From Microvirga lupini (GTDB lineage Bacteria; Pseudomonadota; Alphaproteobacteria; Rhizobiales; Beijerinckiaceae), in assembly GCF_014191055.1 (NCBI RefSeq), contig NZ_JACHWB010000003.1:620066-684065 (forward strand): a stretch of DNA of 64,000 nt. The letters are read 5' to 3'. Within the stretch, counting starts at the first letter, position 1; each line of letters opens with the position of its first letter. The position numbers and the translations under genes were made by a program. This document shows positions 56,307 through 64,000 of the stretch, piece after piece. Under the pieces are notes generated by a model. That model made no database searches. It was not told the origin of the DNA and saw only the letters and a list, made by a program, of their open reading frames with translations.

Positions 56307-56795
56307 ATGCAGCTTGACCGCATTGCCCAATCCCTCCTGCTGAAGGAATTCATCTCAGGCTTCATCCTGACGGTGAAATATTTCTTCAAGCCGAAGGCGA
56401 CCCTCAACTACCCGTTCGAAATGGGCCATCGCGGGCCCCGTTTCCGGGGTGAGCACGCCCTGCGGCGCTATCCCAACGGGGAAGAGCGCTGCATCGCCTG
56501 CAAGCTCTGCGAGGCCATCTGCCCGGCCCAAGCCATCACCATCGAGGCTGGCCCGCGCCGCAACGACGGCACCCGCCGCACGACCCGCTACGACATCGAC
56601 ATGGTGAAGTGCATCTATTGCGGCATGTGCCAGGAAGCCTGCCCGGTGGACGCCATCGTGGAGGGGCCGAACTTCGAGTTCTCCGTGGAGACCCGTGAGG
56701 AACTCTACTACGACAAGGCCAAGCTTCTCGAGAACGGGGAGCGCTGGGAGCGTGAGATCGCGAGAAACCTCGCGAAGACCGCCCCGTACCGGTAA
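56307..56795 (+). CDS. nuoI: NADH-quinone oxidoreductase subunit I
   Basis: A 162-residue ferredoxin-like subunit with clusters N6a and N6b: Cys62/65/68/72 ([12 protein letters not shown]) and Cys102/105/108/112 ([12 protein letters not shown]), each completed by the far-side Cys. Length is usual. A 138-nt gap follows. Confidence 0.98.
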   Translation: MQLDRIAQSLLLKEFISGFILTVKYFFKPKATLNYPFEMGHRGPRFRGEHALRRYPNGEERCIACKLCEAICPAQAITIEAGPRRNDGTRRTTRYDIDMVKCIYCGMCQEACPVDAIVEGPNFEFSVETREELYYDKAKLLENGERWEREIARNLAKTAPYR

Positions 56796-56832
56796 GAGCG
56801 CCTTTGGCCCGGTGAGGGCAGGGGCAAGCAGC

Positions 56833-56922
56833 TCCGGCGGGTTGTCCCCGCCGGATTCGGAATTTATAGACAGGCCGCCGGATTCTCCGGGGCCACGTCG
56901 GAAGGGGCCGCTTCTTAGCGGC
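56833..56922. other. Hairpins in the nuoI-nuoJ gap
   Basis: TCCGGCGGG (56833-56841) pairs with CCCGCCGGA (56847-56855); GCCGCT-tctt-AGCGGC is at 56907-56922. An AT patch (AATTTATAGACA) lies between, possibly a -10 for an internal promoter, though no -35 is clear. Confidence 0.5.
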
Positions 56923-56933
56923 TGAGCTCGAGC

Positions 56934-57548
56934 ATGACGGTAACCGCCGCCTTCTTCTATCTGTTCGCGACGATCACGGTCGCCTCCGGCTTCATGGTGA
57001 TTGCCTCCCGCAATCCCGTGCAGTCGGTGCTGTTCCTCATCCTGGCCTTCGTGAACGCGGCGGGCCTGTTCCTGCTGATGGGAGCCGAGTTCCTGGCGAT
57101 GATCCTGGTGATCGTCTATGTGGGCGCGGTCGCGGTGCTCTTCCTCTTCGTCGTCATGATGCTCGACGTGGATTTCGCGGCGCTCCGCCAGGGCTTCCTG
57201 CAGTACCTGCCCATCGGCGGGCTGATCGGGCTGATCCTGCTGCTCGAGCTGATCCTCGTGGTCGGCACCTACACCATCGATCCGGGTCTGGTCCGGTCCC
57301 CGGCTGTGCCCATTCCGGCAGCCGACGTCATGACCAACACCGAGGCCATCGGCCAGGTGCTCTATACCCGCTACTTCTACTTCTTCCAGGCTGCCGGCCT
57401 GATCCTGCTGGTCGCCATGATCGGCGCCATCGTCCTAACCCTGCGCGAGCGGGTCGGCGTGCGGCGCCAGGACATCACCAAGCAGAACGCCCGAACGCAG
57501 GAAACGGCCGTCGAGGTGCGGAAGGTCCCCTTCCGCCAGGGCATCTAA
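56934..57548 (+). CDS. nuoJ: NADH-quinone oxidoreductase subunit J
   Basis: A 204-residue ND6-type membrane subunit with five helices ([59 protein letters not shown] with the pi-bulge segment). The C-terminal tail is charged and cytosolic. Length is usual. Confidence 0.96.
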   Translation: MTVTAAFFYLFATITVASGFMVIASRNPVQSVLFLILAFVNAAGLFLLMGAEFLAMILVIVYVGAVAVLFLFVVMMLDVDFAALRQGFLQYLPIGGLIGLILLLELILVVGTYTIDPGLVRSPAVPIPAADVMTNTEAIGQVLYTRYFYFFQAAGLILLVAMIGAIVLTLRERVGVRRQDITKQNARTQETAVEVRKVPFRQGI

Positions 57549-57559
57549 GGAGGCACGCC

Positions 57560-57868
57560 ATGGTTATCGGACTGGGTCACTACCTCACCGTCGCCGCCGT
57601 CCTCTTCACGCTCGGTGTGTTCGGCATCTTCATCAACCGGAAGAACGTGATCGTCATCCTGATGTCCATCGAGCTCATCCTGCTCGCCGTGAACATCAAC
57701 ATGGTCGCCTTCTCGACCCACCTGAACGACATCGTCGGCCAGATCTTCGCCATGCTGATCCTGACGGTCGCGGCGGCTGAGGCGGCCATCGGCTTGGCCA
57801 TTCTGGTGGTCTTCTTCCGCAACCGCGGTTCCATCGCGGTTGAAGACGTCAACATGATGAGGGGCTAA
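57560..57868 (+). CDS. nuoK: NADH-quinone oxidoreductase subunit K
   Basis: A 102-residue ND4L-type subunit with three helices. The two channel glutamates are in [19 protein letters not shown] and [24 protein letters not shown] precedes the ATG. Confidence 0.97.
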   Translation: MVIGLGHYLTVAAVLFTLGVFGIFINRKNVIVILMSIELILLAVNINMVAFSTHLNDIVGQIFAMLILTVAAAEAAIGLAILVVFFRNRGSIAVEDVNMMRG

Positions 57869-57893
57869 CGCCCGAACGGCGAAGTAAAAGACC

Positions 57894-59930
57894 ATGTATC
57901 ACGCAATCGTCTTCCTGCCGCTCGTCGGCTTCCTCATCGCAGGCCTTTTCGGACGCGTGCTCGGTCCCCGACCGAGCGAGATCATCACGACGGCACTGCT
58001 GTTTGTGGCAGCCGTCCTGTCCTGGGTCTCCTTCATCCAGGTCGGCTTCGGTGACGGCGCCACCCGGATCCAGATCGCACAATGGATGTCGGTCGGCGAT
58101 CTCCAGGTCGACTGGGCGTTCCGCATCGATACGCTGACCGCCATGATGCTGGTGGTGGTGAACACGGTGTCGGCGCTCGTGCACCTCTATTCCATCGGCT
58201 ACATGCACGAGGATCCGCACCGTTCGCGCTTCTTTGCCTATCTGTCTCTCTTCACCTTCACCATGCTGATGCTAGTGACGGCCGATAACCTCGTCCAGAT
58301 GTTCTTCGGCTGGGAGGGCGTGGGCCTCGCGAGCTATCTGCTCATCGGCTTCTGGTATCAGAAGGATTCCGCCAACGCGGCGGCCATGAAGGCCTTCATC
58401 GTCAACCGCGTCGGCGATTTCGGCTTCCTTCTCGGCATCTTCACGGTTTTCGTCCTGTTCAACGGCGTCACCTTCGATGCGATCTTCCCGCGCGTTGCCG
58501 AGTTCGCCGATGCCAAGTTCCACTTCCTCGGCATCGAATGGCATGCCCTGACCATTGCCTGCCTGCTGCTCTTCATGGGCGCCATGGGCAAGTCGGCGCA
58601 GTTCCTGCTCCACACCTGGCTCCCCGATGCCATGGAAGGCCCGACCCCGGTCTCGGCCCTCATCCACGCCGCTACCATGGTGACCGCAGGCGTGTTCATG
58701 GTCGCGCGCCTGTCGCCGATCTTCGAATATGCTCCGGCGGCCCTGACCGTCGTCACCGTCATCGGCGGCATCACGGCCTTCTTCGCCGCGACCGTCGGCC
58801 TGGTGCAGAACGACATCAAGCGTGTCATCGCCTATTCGACCTGCTCGCAGCTCGGCTACATGTTCGTCGGTCTGGGCGTCGGCGCTTACGGTGCGGGCGT
58901 GTTCCACCTGTTCACGCACGCCTTCTTCAAGGCCCTGCTGTTCCTGGGCGCCGGCTCGGTGATCCACGCCATGCACCATGAGCAGGATATCCGCCACATG
59001 GGAGCGCTGCGCCGCTACATCCCGTTCACCACGGCCATGATGGCGGTCGGCACGCTGGCGCTCACCGGCTTCCCGTTCTCGGCAGGGTACTACTCGAAGG
59101 ATGCGATCATCGAGGCGGCCTACGCGGCGCATTCCTCGGCCGGCTCCTTCGCCTTCCTGGCCACGGTCGTGGCCGCGTTCATGACCTCATTCTACTCGTG
59201 GCGCCTGTTCTTCCTCACCTTCGAGGGCAGCGCGCGCTGGGGCCATCACGATCATCATGCCCATGCCCCGCATTCCCACGAGGGCGTGGAGCACGACGAT
59301 CATAACCGTGACGTGGAGCCTGCAAGCCATGCCCAGCATGAGCATGGCCACCATGGGGCTCACACGCCCCATGAAAGCCCGCTCGTGATGCTGATCCCGC
59401 TGCTGGTGCTCGCCATCGGCGCGGTTCTCGCCGGCATTATCTTCCACGGCGCCTTCATCGGCGAAGGCTATCAGGAATTCTGGAAGGGTGCCCTGTTCAC
59501 CCGTCCCGAGAACCATATCCTGGAAGAGATGCACCATCTCCCGGGCTGGGTGCCGCTGCTGCCGACCATCATGATGGTCCTCGGTTTCGGTCTTGCTTGG
59601 TACATGTACATCATCGACAACAAGCAGCCTGCGAAGCTCGCGGCCGATCACCCGATCCTGTACCGCTTCCTCCTGAACAAGTGGTACTTCGACGAACTCT
59701 ACGATGCGATCTTCGTCCGTCCCGCCATGGCCATCGGCCGCTTCTTCTGGCGCACCGGCGACCAGCGGATCATCGACGGGCTCGGTCCTGACGGCATCTC
59801 CGCCCGCGTTCTCGATGTGACGCGCGGCGTGGTGCGGGTGCAGACCGGCTACGTCTACCACTATGCCTTCGCGATGCTGATCGGCGTTGCGGCTCTCGTG
59901 ACCTTCTATCTCTTCAGGGGAGCCCACTAA
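57894..59930 (+). CDS. nuoL: NADH-quinone oxidoreductase subunit L, with His-rich loop
   Basis: A 678-residue ND5-type antiporter-like pump subunit, including the long amphipathic lateral helix near the end. [20 protein letters not shown], the channel Lys in [20 protein letters not shown] and the [20 protein letters not shown] Lys are present. At about residues 450-495 a loop holds 16 His in some 46 residues, absent from E. coli NuoL. Its stop shares a base with the nuoM start (TAATG). Confidence 0.96.
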   Translation: MYHAIVFLPLVGFLIAGLFGRVLGPRPSEIITTALLFVAAVLSWVSFIQVGFGDGATRIQIAQWMSVGDLQVDWAFRIDTLTAMMLVVVNTVSALVHLYSIGYMHEDPHRSRFFAYLSLFTFTMLMLVTADNLVQMFFGWEGVGLASYLLIGFWYQKDSANAAAMKAFIVNRVGDFGFLLGIFTVFVLFNGVTFDAIFPRVAEFADAKFHFLGIEWHALTIACLLLFMGAMGKSAQFLLHTWLPDAMEGPTPVSALIHAATMVTAGVFMVARLSPIFEYAPAALTVVTVIGGITAFFAATVGLVQNDIKRVIAYSTCSQLGYMFVGLGVGAYGAGVFHLFTHAFFKALLFLGAGSVIHAMHHEQDIRHMGALRRYIPFTTAMMAVGTLALTGFPFSAGYYSKDAIIEAAYAAHSSAGSFAFLATVVAAFMTSFYSWRLFFLTFEGSARWGHHDHHAHAPHSHEGVEHDDHNRDVEPASHAQHEHGHHGAHTPHESPLVMLIPLLVLAIGAVLAGIIFHGAFIGEGYQEFWKGALFTRPENHILEEMHHLPGWVPLLPTIMMVLGFGLAWYMYIIDNKQPAKLAADHPILYRFLLNKWYFDELYDAIFVRPAMAIGRFFWRTGDQRIIDGLGPDGISARVLDVTRGVVRVQTGYVYHYAFAMLIGVAALVTFYLFRGAH

Positions 59931-61441
59931 TGTTCGGCTTCGGCATCCTCTCCGGCCTTCTCGTCCTTCCTCTCGTCGGGGCGGCCTTCATCCTGACCCT
60001 GCGCGGCGACAGCGAGGCCGCTCGCTCCAACGCCCGTTGGGCGGCGCTCGCCACGACGATTGCGACCTTCATCCTCTCGCTCGTCGCCTGGGCCCGTTTC
60101 GACACGGCCACGGCATCGTTCCAGCTCGTTGAAAGCCATGCTTGGCTGACCGAAACCATTCGATACAAGCTCGGTGTCGACGGCTTCTCCATGCCGCTTA
60201 TCCTGCTCACCACGTTCCTGATGCCGTTCTGCATCCTGGCCTCGTGGGAGTCGATCGGGCACCGGGTGAAGGAGTACTTCGTCGCTTTCCTGGTTCTCGA
60301 GACTACGATGATCGGCGTGTTCTGCGCCCTCGACCTCGTGCTGTTCTACCTGTTCTTCGAGGCCGGCCTGATCCCGATGTTCCTGATCATCGGCATCTGG
60401 GGCGGCAAGCGGCGCATCTACGCGAGCTTCAAGTTCTTCCTCTACACGCTGCTCGGCTCCGTGTTGATGCTGCTCGCCATCATGGCCATGTACTGGCAGG
60501 CGGGGACCACCGACATCCCGACGCTGCTGGCCTTCAAGTTCGCCTCGAACCTGCAGATCTGGCTGTGGCTCGCCTTCTTCGCGTCGTTCGCGGTGAAGAT
60601 GCCCATGTGGCCGGTCCACACCTGGCTGCCGGACGCTCACGTAGAGGCGCCGACAGCGGGCTCGGTGATCCTGGCCGGCGTCCTTCTGAAGATGGGCGGC
60701 TACGGCTTCATCCGTGTGTCGCTGCCGATGTTCCCTGAGGCCTCGGAGTATTTCGCCCCGCTGGTCTTCGCCCTCTCCGTCATCGCGATCATCTACACCT
60801 CGCTGGTCGCTCTGATGCAGGAGGATATCAAGAAGCTCATCGCCTATTCCTCGGTGGCGCATATGGGCTTCGTGACCATGGGCCTGTTCAGCATGAACGA
60901 GCAGGGCATTCAGGGGGCCATGTTCACCATGATCTCCCACGGTCTCGTGTCAGGCGCGCTCTTCCTTTGCGTGGGCGTGATCTACGACCGGATGCATACC
61001 CGCGAGATCAAGGCCTATGGCGGCCTCGTGAACCGGATGCCCATGTACGCGGTGGTGTTCCTGATCCTGACCATGGCCAACGTGGCTCTGCCGGGCACCT
61101 CGGGCTTCATCGGCGAGTTCCTGACCCTGATGGGGGCCTTCCGGTCCAACACCTGGGTGGCCTTCCTGGCGACCACCGGCGTGATCCTCTCGGCGGCTTA
61201 CGCGCTCTGGCTCTACCGTCGTGTGGTGTACGGAGAACTCGACAAGCCGGCGCTCCAGACGATCACCGACCTGAACCGCCGTGAGATCATCACCTTCGCG
61301 CCGCTGATCCTGCTCATCATCTATTACGGCGTGCAGCCCGGTCCGATCCTCGATGCCTTCGCGGTGCCGACGGAGTCGCTTCTCAACAACGTTCAGGCCG
61401 CGCTTGCCACCGTGAAAACGGCCGCTGTCGCCGCACACTGA
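59930..61441 (+). CDS. nuoM: NADH-quinone oxidoreductase subunit M
   Basis: A 503-residue ND4-type pump subunit with 14 helices. It has the channel Glu region [40 protein letters not shown] and [20 protein letters not shown]. It is coupled to nuoL by TAATG. Confidence 0.97.
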   Translation: MFGFGILSGLLVLPLVGAAFILTLRGDSEAARSNARWAALATTIATFILSLVAWARFDTATASFQLVESHAWLTETIRYKLGVDGFSMPLILLTTFLMPFCILASWESIGHRVKEYFVAFLVLETTMIGVFCALDLVLFYLFFEAGLIPMFLIIGIWGGKRRIYASFKFFLYTLLGSVLMLLAIMAMYWQAGTTDIPTLLAFKFASNLQIWLWLAFFASFAVKMPMWPVHTWLPDAHVEAPTAGSVILAGVLLKMGGYGFIRVSLPMFPEASEYFAPLVFALSVIAIIYTSLVALMQEDIKKLIAYSSVAHMGFVTMGLFSMNEQGIQGAMFTMISHGLVSGALFLCVGVIYDRMHTREIKAYGGLVNRMPMYAVVFLILTMANVALPGTSGFIGEFLTLMGAFRSNTWVAFLATTGVILSAAYALWLYRRVVYGELDKPALQTITDLNRREIITFAPLILLIIYYGVQPGPILDAFAVPTESLLNNVQAALATVKTAAVAAH

Positions 61442-61448
61442 GGTCACG

Positions 61449-62888
61449 ATGAACCCCGCCCTCACCATTCCTGCCTTCGGCCCGGTGCTGCCAGAGATCC
61501 TCATGGCGACTGGCGCCCTTATCATGGTCCTGTTCGGCGCCATCCGTGGCGAGCGACCGGGCTACGCCATGAACATCATCGCCCTGGCGCTTCTCGTCGT
61601 CACCTTCGTGGCGGTGCTGATGCTGCCGAACGAGCGCATCGAGACTATGGGCGGCTCCTTCGTGATCGATGGCTTCGCCAAGTTCATGAAGGCCCTGACG
61701 CTCATCGCATCTGCCGGCGGCGTCATCCTCTCGCTGGACTATATGCGCCGCGAGGGGATCAGCCGCTTCGAGTATCCGATCCTGATCGTGCTCTCGACCA
61801 TCGGCATGATGATGGTGATCTCGGCCAACGACCTGATCGCCCTCTATATCGGTCTCGAGCTGCTGAGCCTGTCCTCGTACGTCATCGCCGCCTTCGACCG
61901 TGACAACGTCCGCTCGACCGAGGCGGGCCTGAAGTACTTCGTGCTCGGCTCGCTCTCGTCCGGCATGCTGCTCTACGGCTCGTCGCTGGTCTATGGCTTC
62001 TCCGGAAGCGTGTCCTTCCCGGCCATCGCCACGATCCTGCAGGGCAATGTCGGCATCGGCGCCATCGTCGGTCTCGTCTTCGTGGCCGCCGGCATCGCCT
62101 TCAAGATCTCCGCTGTGCCGTTCCATATGTGGACGCCCGACGTCTACGAGGGCTCGCCGACGCCGGTCACCGCCTTCTTCGCCGCCGCTCCCAAGATGGC
62201 CGGCATGGCCATGGCCACCCGCGTGTTCATCGATGCTTTCCCGGGCATCCTGGTGCAGTGGCAGCAGATCATCGTCTTCATCTCGATCGCCTCCATGGCG
62301 CTCGGCTCCTTCGCGGCGATCGGTCAGCGCAACATCAAGCGCCTGATGGCCTATTCCTCCATCGGTAACGTGGGCTACGCGCTCATCGGCCTTGCCGCCG
62401 GCACGGCTGAGGGTGTCCAGGGCGTCATCGTCTACATGGCGATCTACCTCGCCATGACGCTCGGCACCTTCGCGGTCATCCTGGGCATGCGCCGCGGCAA
62501 CGTGATGTACGAGACGGTGGAGGACCTGTCCGGCATGGCCCGTACCCATCCGGTGCTCGCCTTCTGCCTCGGTATGATGATGTTCTCGCTTGCCGGTATT
62601 CCGCCGCTTGCCGGCTTCTTCGCCAAGTTCGCGGTTTTCAACGCCGCCATCGAGGCCGACCTGGTGGCGCTTGCCATCATCGGTGTGGTGACGAGTGTCA
62701 TCGGCGCCTATTATTACCTGCGTATCGTGAAGGTGATGTACTTCGATGAGCCGGCCGAGCGCTACGACGCCATGCCCGCGGGCGTGAAGCTCGTGCTCGC
62801 CCTGTGCAGCATCTTTGTCGTCCTCTTCGGCATCGTTCCGGCACCGCTGGTGGCGGCCGCGCGGGCTGCCGCGAGCTCCCTGTTCTGA
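61449..62888 (+). CDS. nuoN: NADH-quinone oxidoreductase subunit N
   Basis: A 479-residue ND2-type pump subunit with 14 helices. It has LIALYIGLELLSLSSYVIAA, FKISAVPFHMWTPDVYEGSP and the LMAYSSIGNVGYALIGLAAG helix. It completes the nuoA-N order; no extra genes interrupt it. Confidence 0.97.
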   Translation: MNPALTIPAFGPVLPEILMATGALIMVLFGAIRGERPGYAMNIIALALLVVTFVAVLMLPNERIETMGGSFVIDGFAKFMKALTLIASAGGVILSLDYMRREGISRFEYPILIVLSTIGMMMVISANDLIALYIGLELLSLSSYVIAAFDRDNVRSTEAGLKYFVLGSLSSGMLLYGSSLVYGFSGSVSFPAIATILQGNVGIGAIVGLVFVAAGIAFKISAVPFHMWTPDVYEGSPTPVTAFFAAAPKMAGMAMATRVFIDAFPGILVQWQQIIVFISIASMALGSFAAIGQRNIKRLMAYSSIGNVGYALIGLAAGTAEGVQGVIVYMAIYLAMTLGTFAVILGMRRGNVMYETVEDLSGMARTHPVLAFCLGMMMFSLAGIPPLAGFFAKFAVFNAAIEADLVALAIIGVVTSVIGAYYYLRIVKVMYFDEPAERYDAMPAGVKLVLALCSIFVVLFGIVPAPLVAAARAAASSLF

Positions 62889-62890
62889 TC

Positions 62891-63718
62891 GTGCACCTGT
62901 CGCCCGAGACCGAGTCCGCCGGATACAGGCTGCTCTCCCTCGAGGCGACAGGCTCGACGAATGACGACGCCCTTCAGGCAGCCCGGTTGGGTGATCCGGG
63001 TCAGCTTTGGATCGTCGCCGCCGAGCAGCTTGCAGGCAGGGGGCGGCACGGTCGGCAATGGTCGTCGCCTCCAGGTAACCTCTATGCCAGCCTTCTGCTG
63101 ATCGATCCTTGCGACGTGGCCTCTGCGCCGCAGCTCGGCTTCGTGGCAGGGCTTGCCTTGCACGAAGCCATCGAGGCAGTCACCGGCCTTGGCGCTCCGC
63201 GTCTCGCCCTCAAATGGCCGAACGATCTTCTGCTGGATGGTGCCAAGATCTCGGGCCTTCTTCTGGAAGGACACAGGCTTCAGCCTGAGGGGCCGCTCGC
63301 CATTGTGATCGGCTTCGGGGTCAACGTTGCGTTCGCTCCGTCAGGGACACCGTATCCGGCAGCAAGCCTGCAACAGGTCAAGGCGAAACTGACCCGCGAC
63401 GAGGTATTCACCGCTCTCTCTTCCGCCTTTGCCAAGACGTTTGCCGCGTGGCGGGCATCATCTCGCATGAATATGTCCGATCCGTTCGGCGCCATTCGCA
63501 AGCTCTGGCTCGAGCGCGCCGCCGGAGTCGGGCAGGAAGTCACCCTGCGACTGCCCTCAGGCGAGAAGCGCGGCATCTTCGAAGGGCTCGATCAATTTGG
63601 GCGCCTGCAACTCAAAGGCGCCAGCGTGGAACTCATCGACGCCGGCGACCTTTATTTTCCCAATTTGCTGCACGATATAGCCACGCCGGGCGCTGGCACG
63701 AAAAGGTCTCAGGATTAA
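62891..63718 (+). CDS. birA: Biotin--[acetyl-CoA-carboxylase] ligase
   Basis: A 275-residue biotin protein ligase that loads biotin on carboxylase BCCP domains. The biotin-AMP loop is GRGRHGRQWSS, with SLEATGSTNDDA and LALKWPNDLLLDGAKISGLL. There is no N-terminal DNA-binding domain, so it is a class I enzyme without repressor function. It starts with a GTG two bases after the nuoN stop, and overlaps rnj by TAATG. Confidence 0.94.
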   Translation: MHLSPETESAGYRLLSLEATGSTNDDALQAARLGDPGQLWIVAAEQLAGRGRHGRQWSSPPGNLYASLLLIDPCDVASAPQLGFVAGLALHEAIEAVTGLGAPRLALKWPNDLLLDGAKISGLLLEGHRLQPEGPLAIVIGFGVNVAFAPSGTPYPAASLQQVKAKLTRDEVFTALSSAFAKTFAAWRASSRMNMSDPFGAIRKLWLERAAGVGQEVTLRLPSGEKRGIFEGLDQFGRLQLKGASVELIDAGDLYFPNLLHDIATPGAGTKRSQD

Positions 63719-64000
63719 TGGCTTCCCACCAGGACGAATTGGTTTTCCTCCCTCTTGGCGGTCTCGGCGAGATCGGTATGAACGCTGCCCTCTACGGTTT
63801 CGGGCCTGAGGACGACCGGCAGTGGATTCTGGTCGATTGCGGCATGGGCTTCGGCGGTGAGGAGAACCTGCCTGGCATCGATCTCGTCTATCCGGATCTG
63901 CGTTTCATCGAAGAGGAGCGCCATAACCTTCTGGGTATCTTCATCACCCATGCTCACGAGGACCATATCGGCGCCCTTGTCGAGATGTGGCCGCGTCTTC
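63718..64000 (+). CDS. rnj: Ribonuclease J, 5' part (cut by the window edge)
   Basis: The first 94 residues of a metallo-beta-lactamase-fold RNase, with exo- and endonuclease activity on rRNA and mRNA. It opens with ELVFLPLGGLGEIGMNAALY, then the metal motif ITHAHEDHIGAL with His78, His80, Asp82 and His83. The start ATG at 63718 shares its A with the birA stop. nuoN-birA-rnj is a kept order in Hyphomicrobiales. Confidence 0.93.
   Translation, partial: MASHQDELVFLPLGGLGEIGMNAALYGFGPEDDRQWILVDCGMGFGGEENLPGIDLVYPDLRFIEEERHNLLGIFITHAHEDHIGALVEMWPRL

Noticed and set aside
53121-56330. A 1069-codon open frame on the minus strand opposite nuoG and nuoH
   Set aside because: It is a GC-rich shadow: the plus strand encodes two unambiguous complex I subunits with all cofactor ligands, and the antisense translation is low-complexity and Arg/His-rich with no motif.

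Overview
The window is a 64 kb piece of GC-rich chromosome from an alphaproteobacterium of the order Hyphomicrobiales (Rhizobiales). It looks most like a member of the Methylobacteriaceae such as Microvirga, though I assign the genus only by recall of gene order. Evidence for the order: the block rpsF-rpsR-DUF2232-rplI-dnaB-alr-radA, the run plsX-fabH-ihfA-merR, a DUF6163 protein, a ubiquinol-cytochrome c chaperone next to DUF177, a K+-independent H+-pyrophosphatase, a full 14-gene nuo operon followed by birA and rnj, and the palindromic intergenic repeats typical of the order. Almost everything is housekeeping. I see no phage, insertion sequence, CRISPR array, toxin-antitoxin pair or defence island.

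Layout. 0-9.8 kb, mostly minus strand: a medium-chain oxidoreductase, a secreted cadherin/RTX protein, then radA-alr-dnaB joined by overlapping stops and starts, then rplI-DUF2232-rpsR-rpsF behind a good promoter and a roughly 200-nt structured leader. 9.5-13.7 kb: a small membrane protein, then pdxJ-acpS and lepB-rnc-era on the plus strand. 13.7-19.4 kb: a signalling/envelope insert (soluble MCP-PilZ receptor, class III cyclase with TolB-like and TPR regions, Pro-rich OmpA protein) that separates era from recO. 19.6-28.1 kb: recO, parC, then minus-strand bpt, RDD protein, threonine dehydratase, an odd lipoprotein-LivH fusion and hemB. 28.3-38.6 kb, plus strand: a 3-hydroxyisobutyryl-CoA hydrolase, DUF6163, an L,D-transpeptidase, then glyA-nrdR-ribD-ribE-ribH-nusB-thiL-MFS. 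38.7-46 kb: hppA, bamE (minus), the cytochrome bc1 chaperone, DUF177, plsX-fabH-ihfA-merR and tRNA-Asp. 46.2-47.6 kb: two poorly known genes. 47.9-62.9 kb: nuoA-N, followed without a gap by birA and the 5' end of rnj.

How the genes work together. The nuo operon (respiratory complex I), the bc1 chaperone and hppA concern energy coupling. glyA, ribD/E/H, pdxJ, hemB, thiL and birA make or attach cofactors (folate C1 units, flavin, PLP, haem, TPP, biotin). plsX, fabH and acpS belong to lipid synthesis. alr, lepB, bamE, the L,D-transpeptidase and the OmpA protein build the envelope. The accessory points of most interest are the era/recO insert, the lipoprotein-permease fusion, the RTX gene with a hairpin at its predicted transcript start, the unknown 300-residue exported protein before nuoA, and at least three families of palindromic repeats.

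All family names come from reading the sequence. No database search was possible, and start codons were chosen from Shine-Dalgarno spacing and family length.
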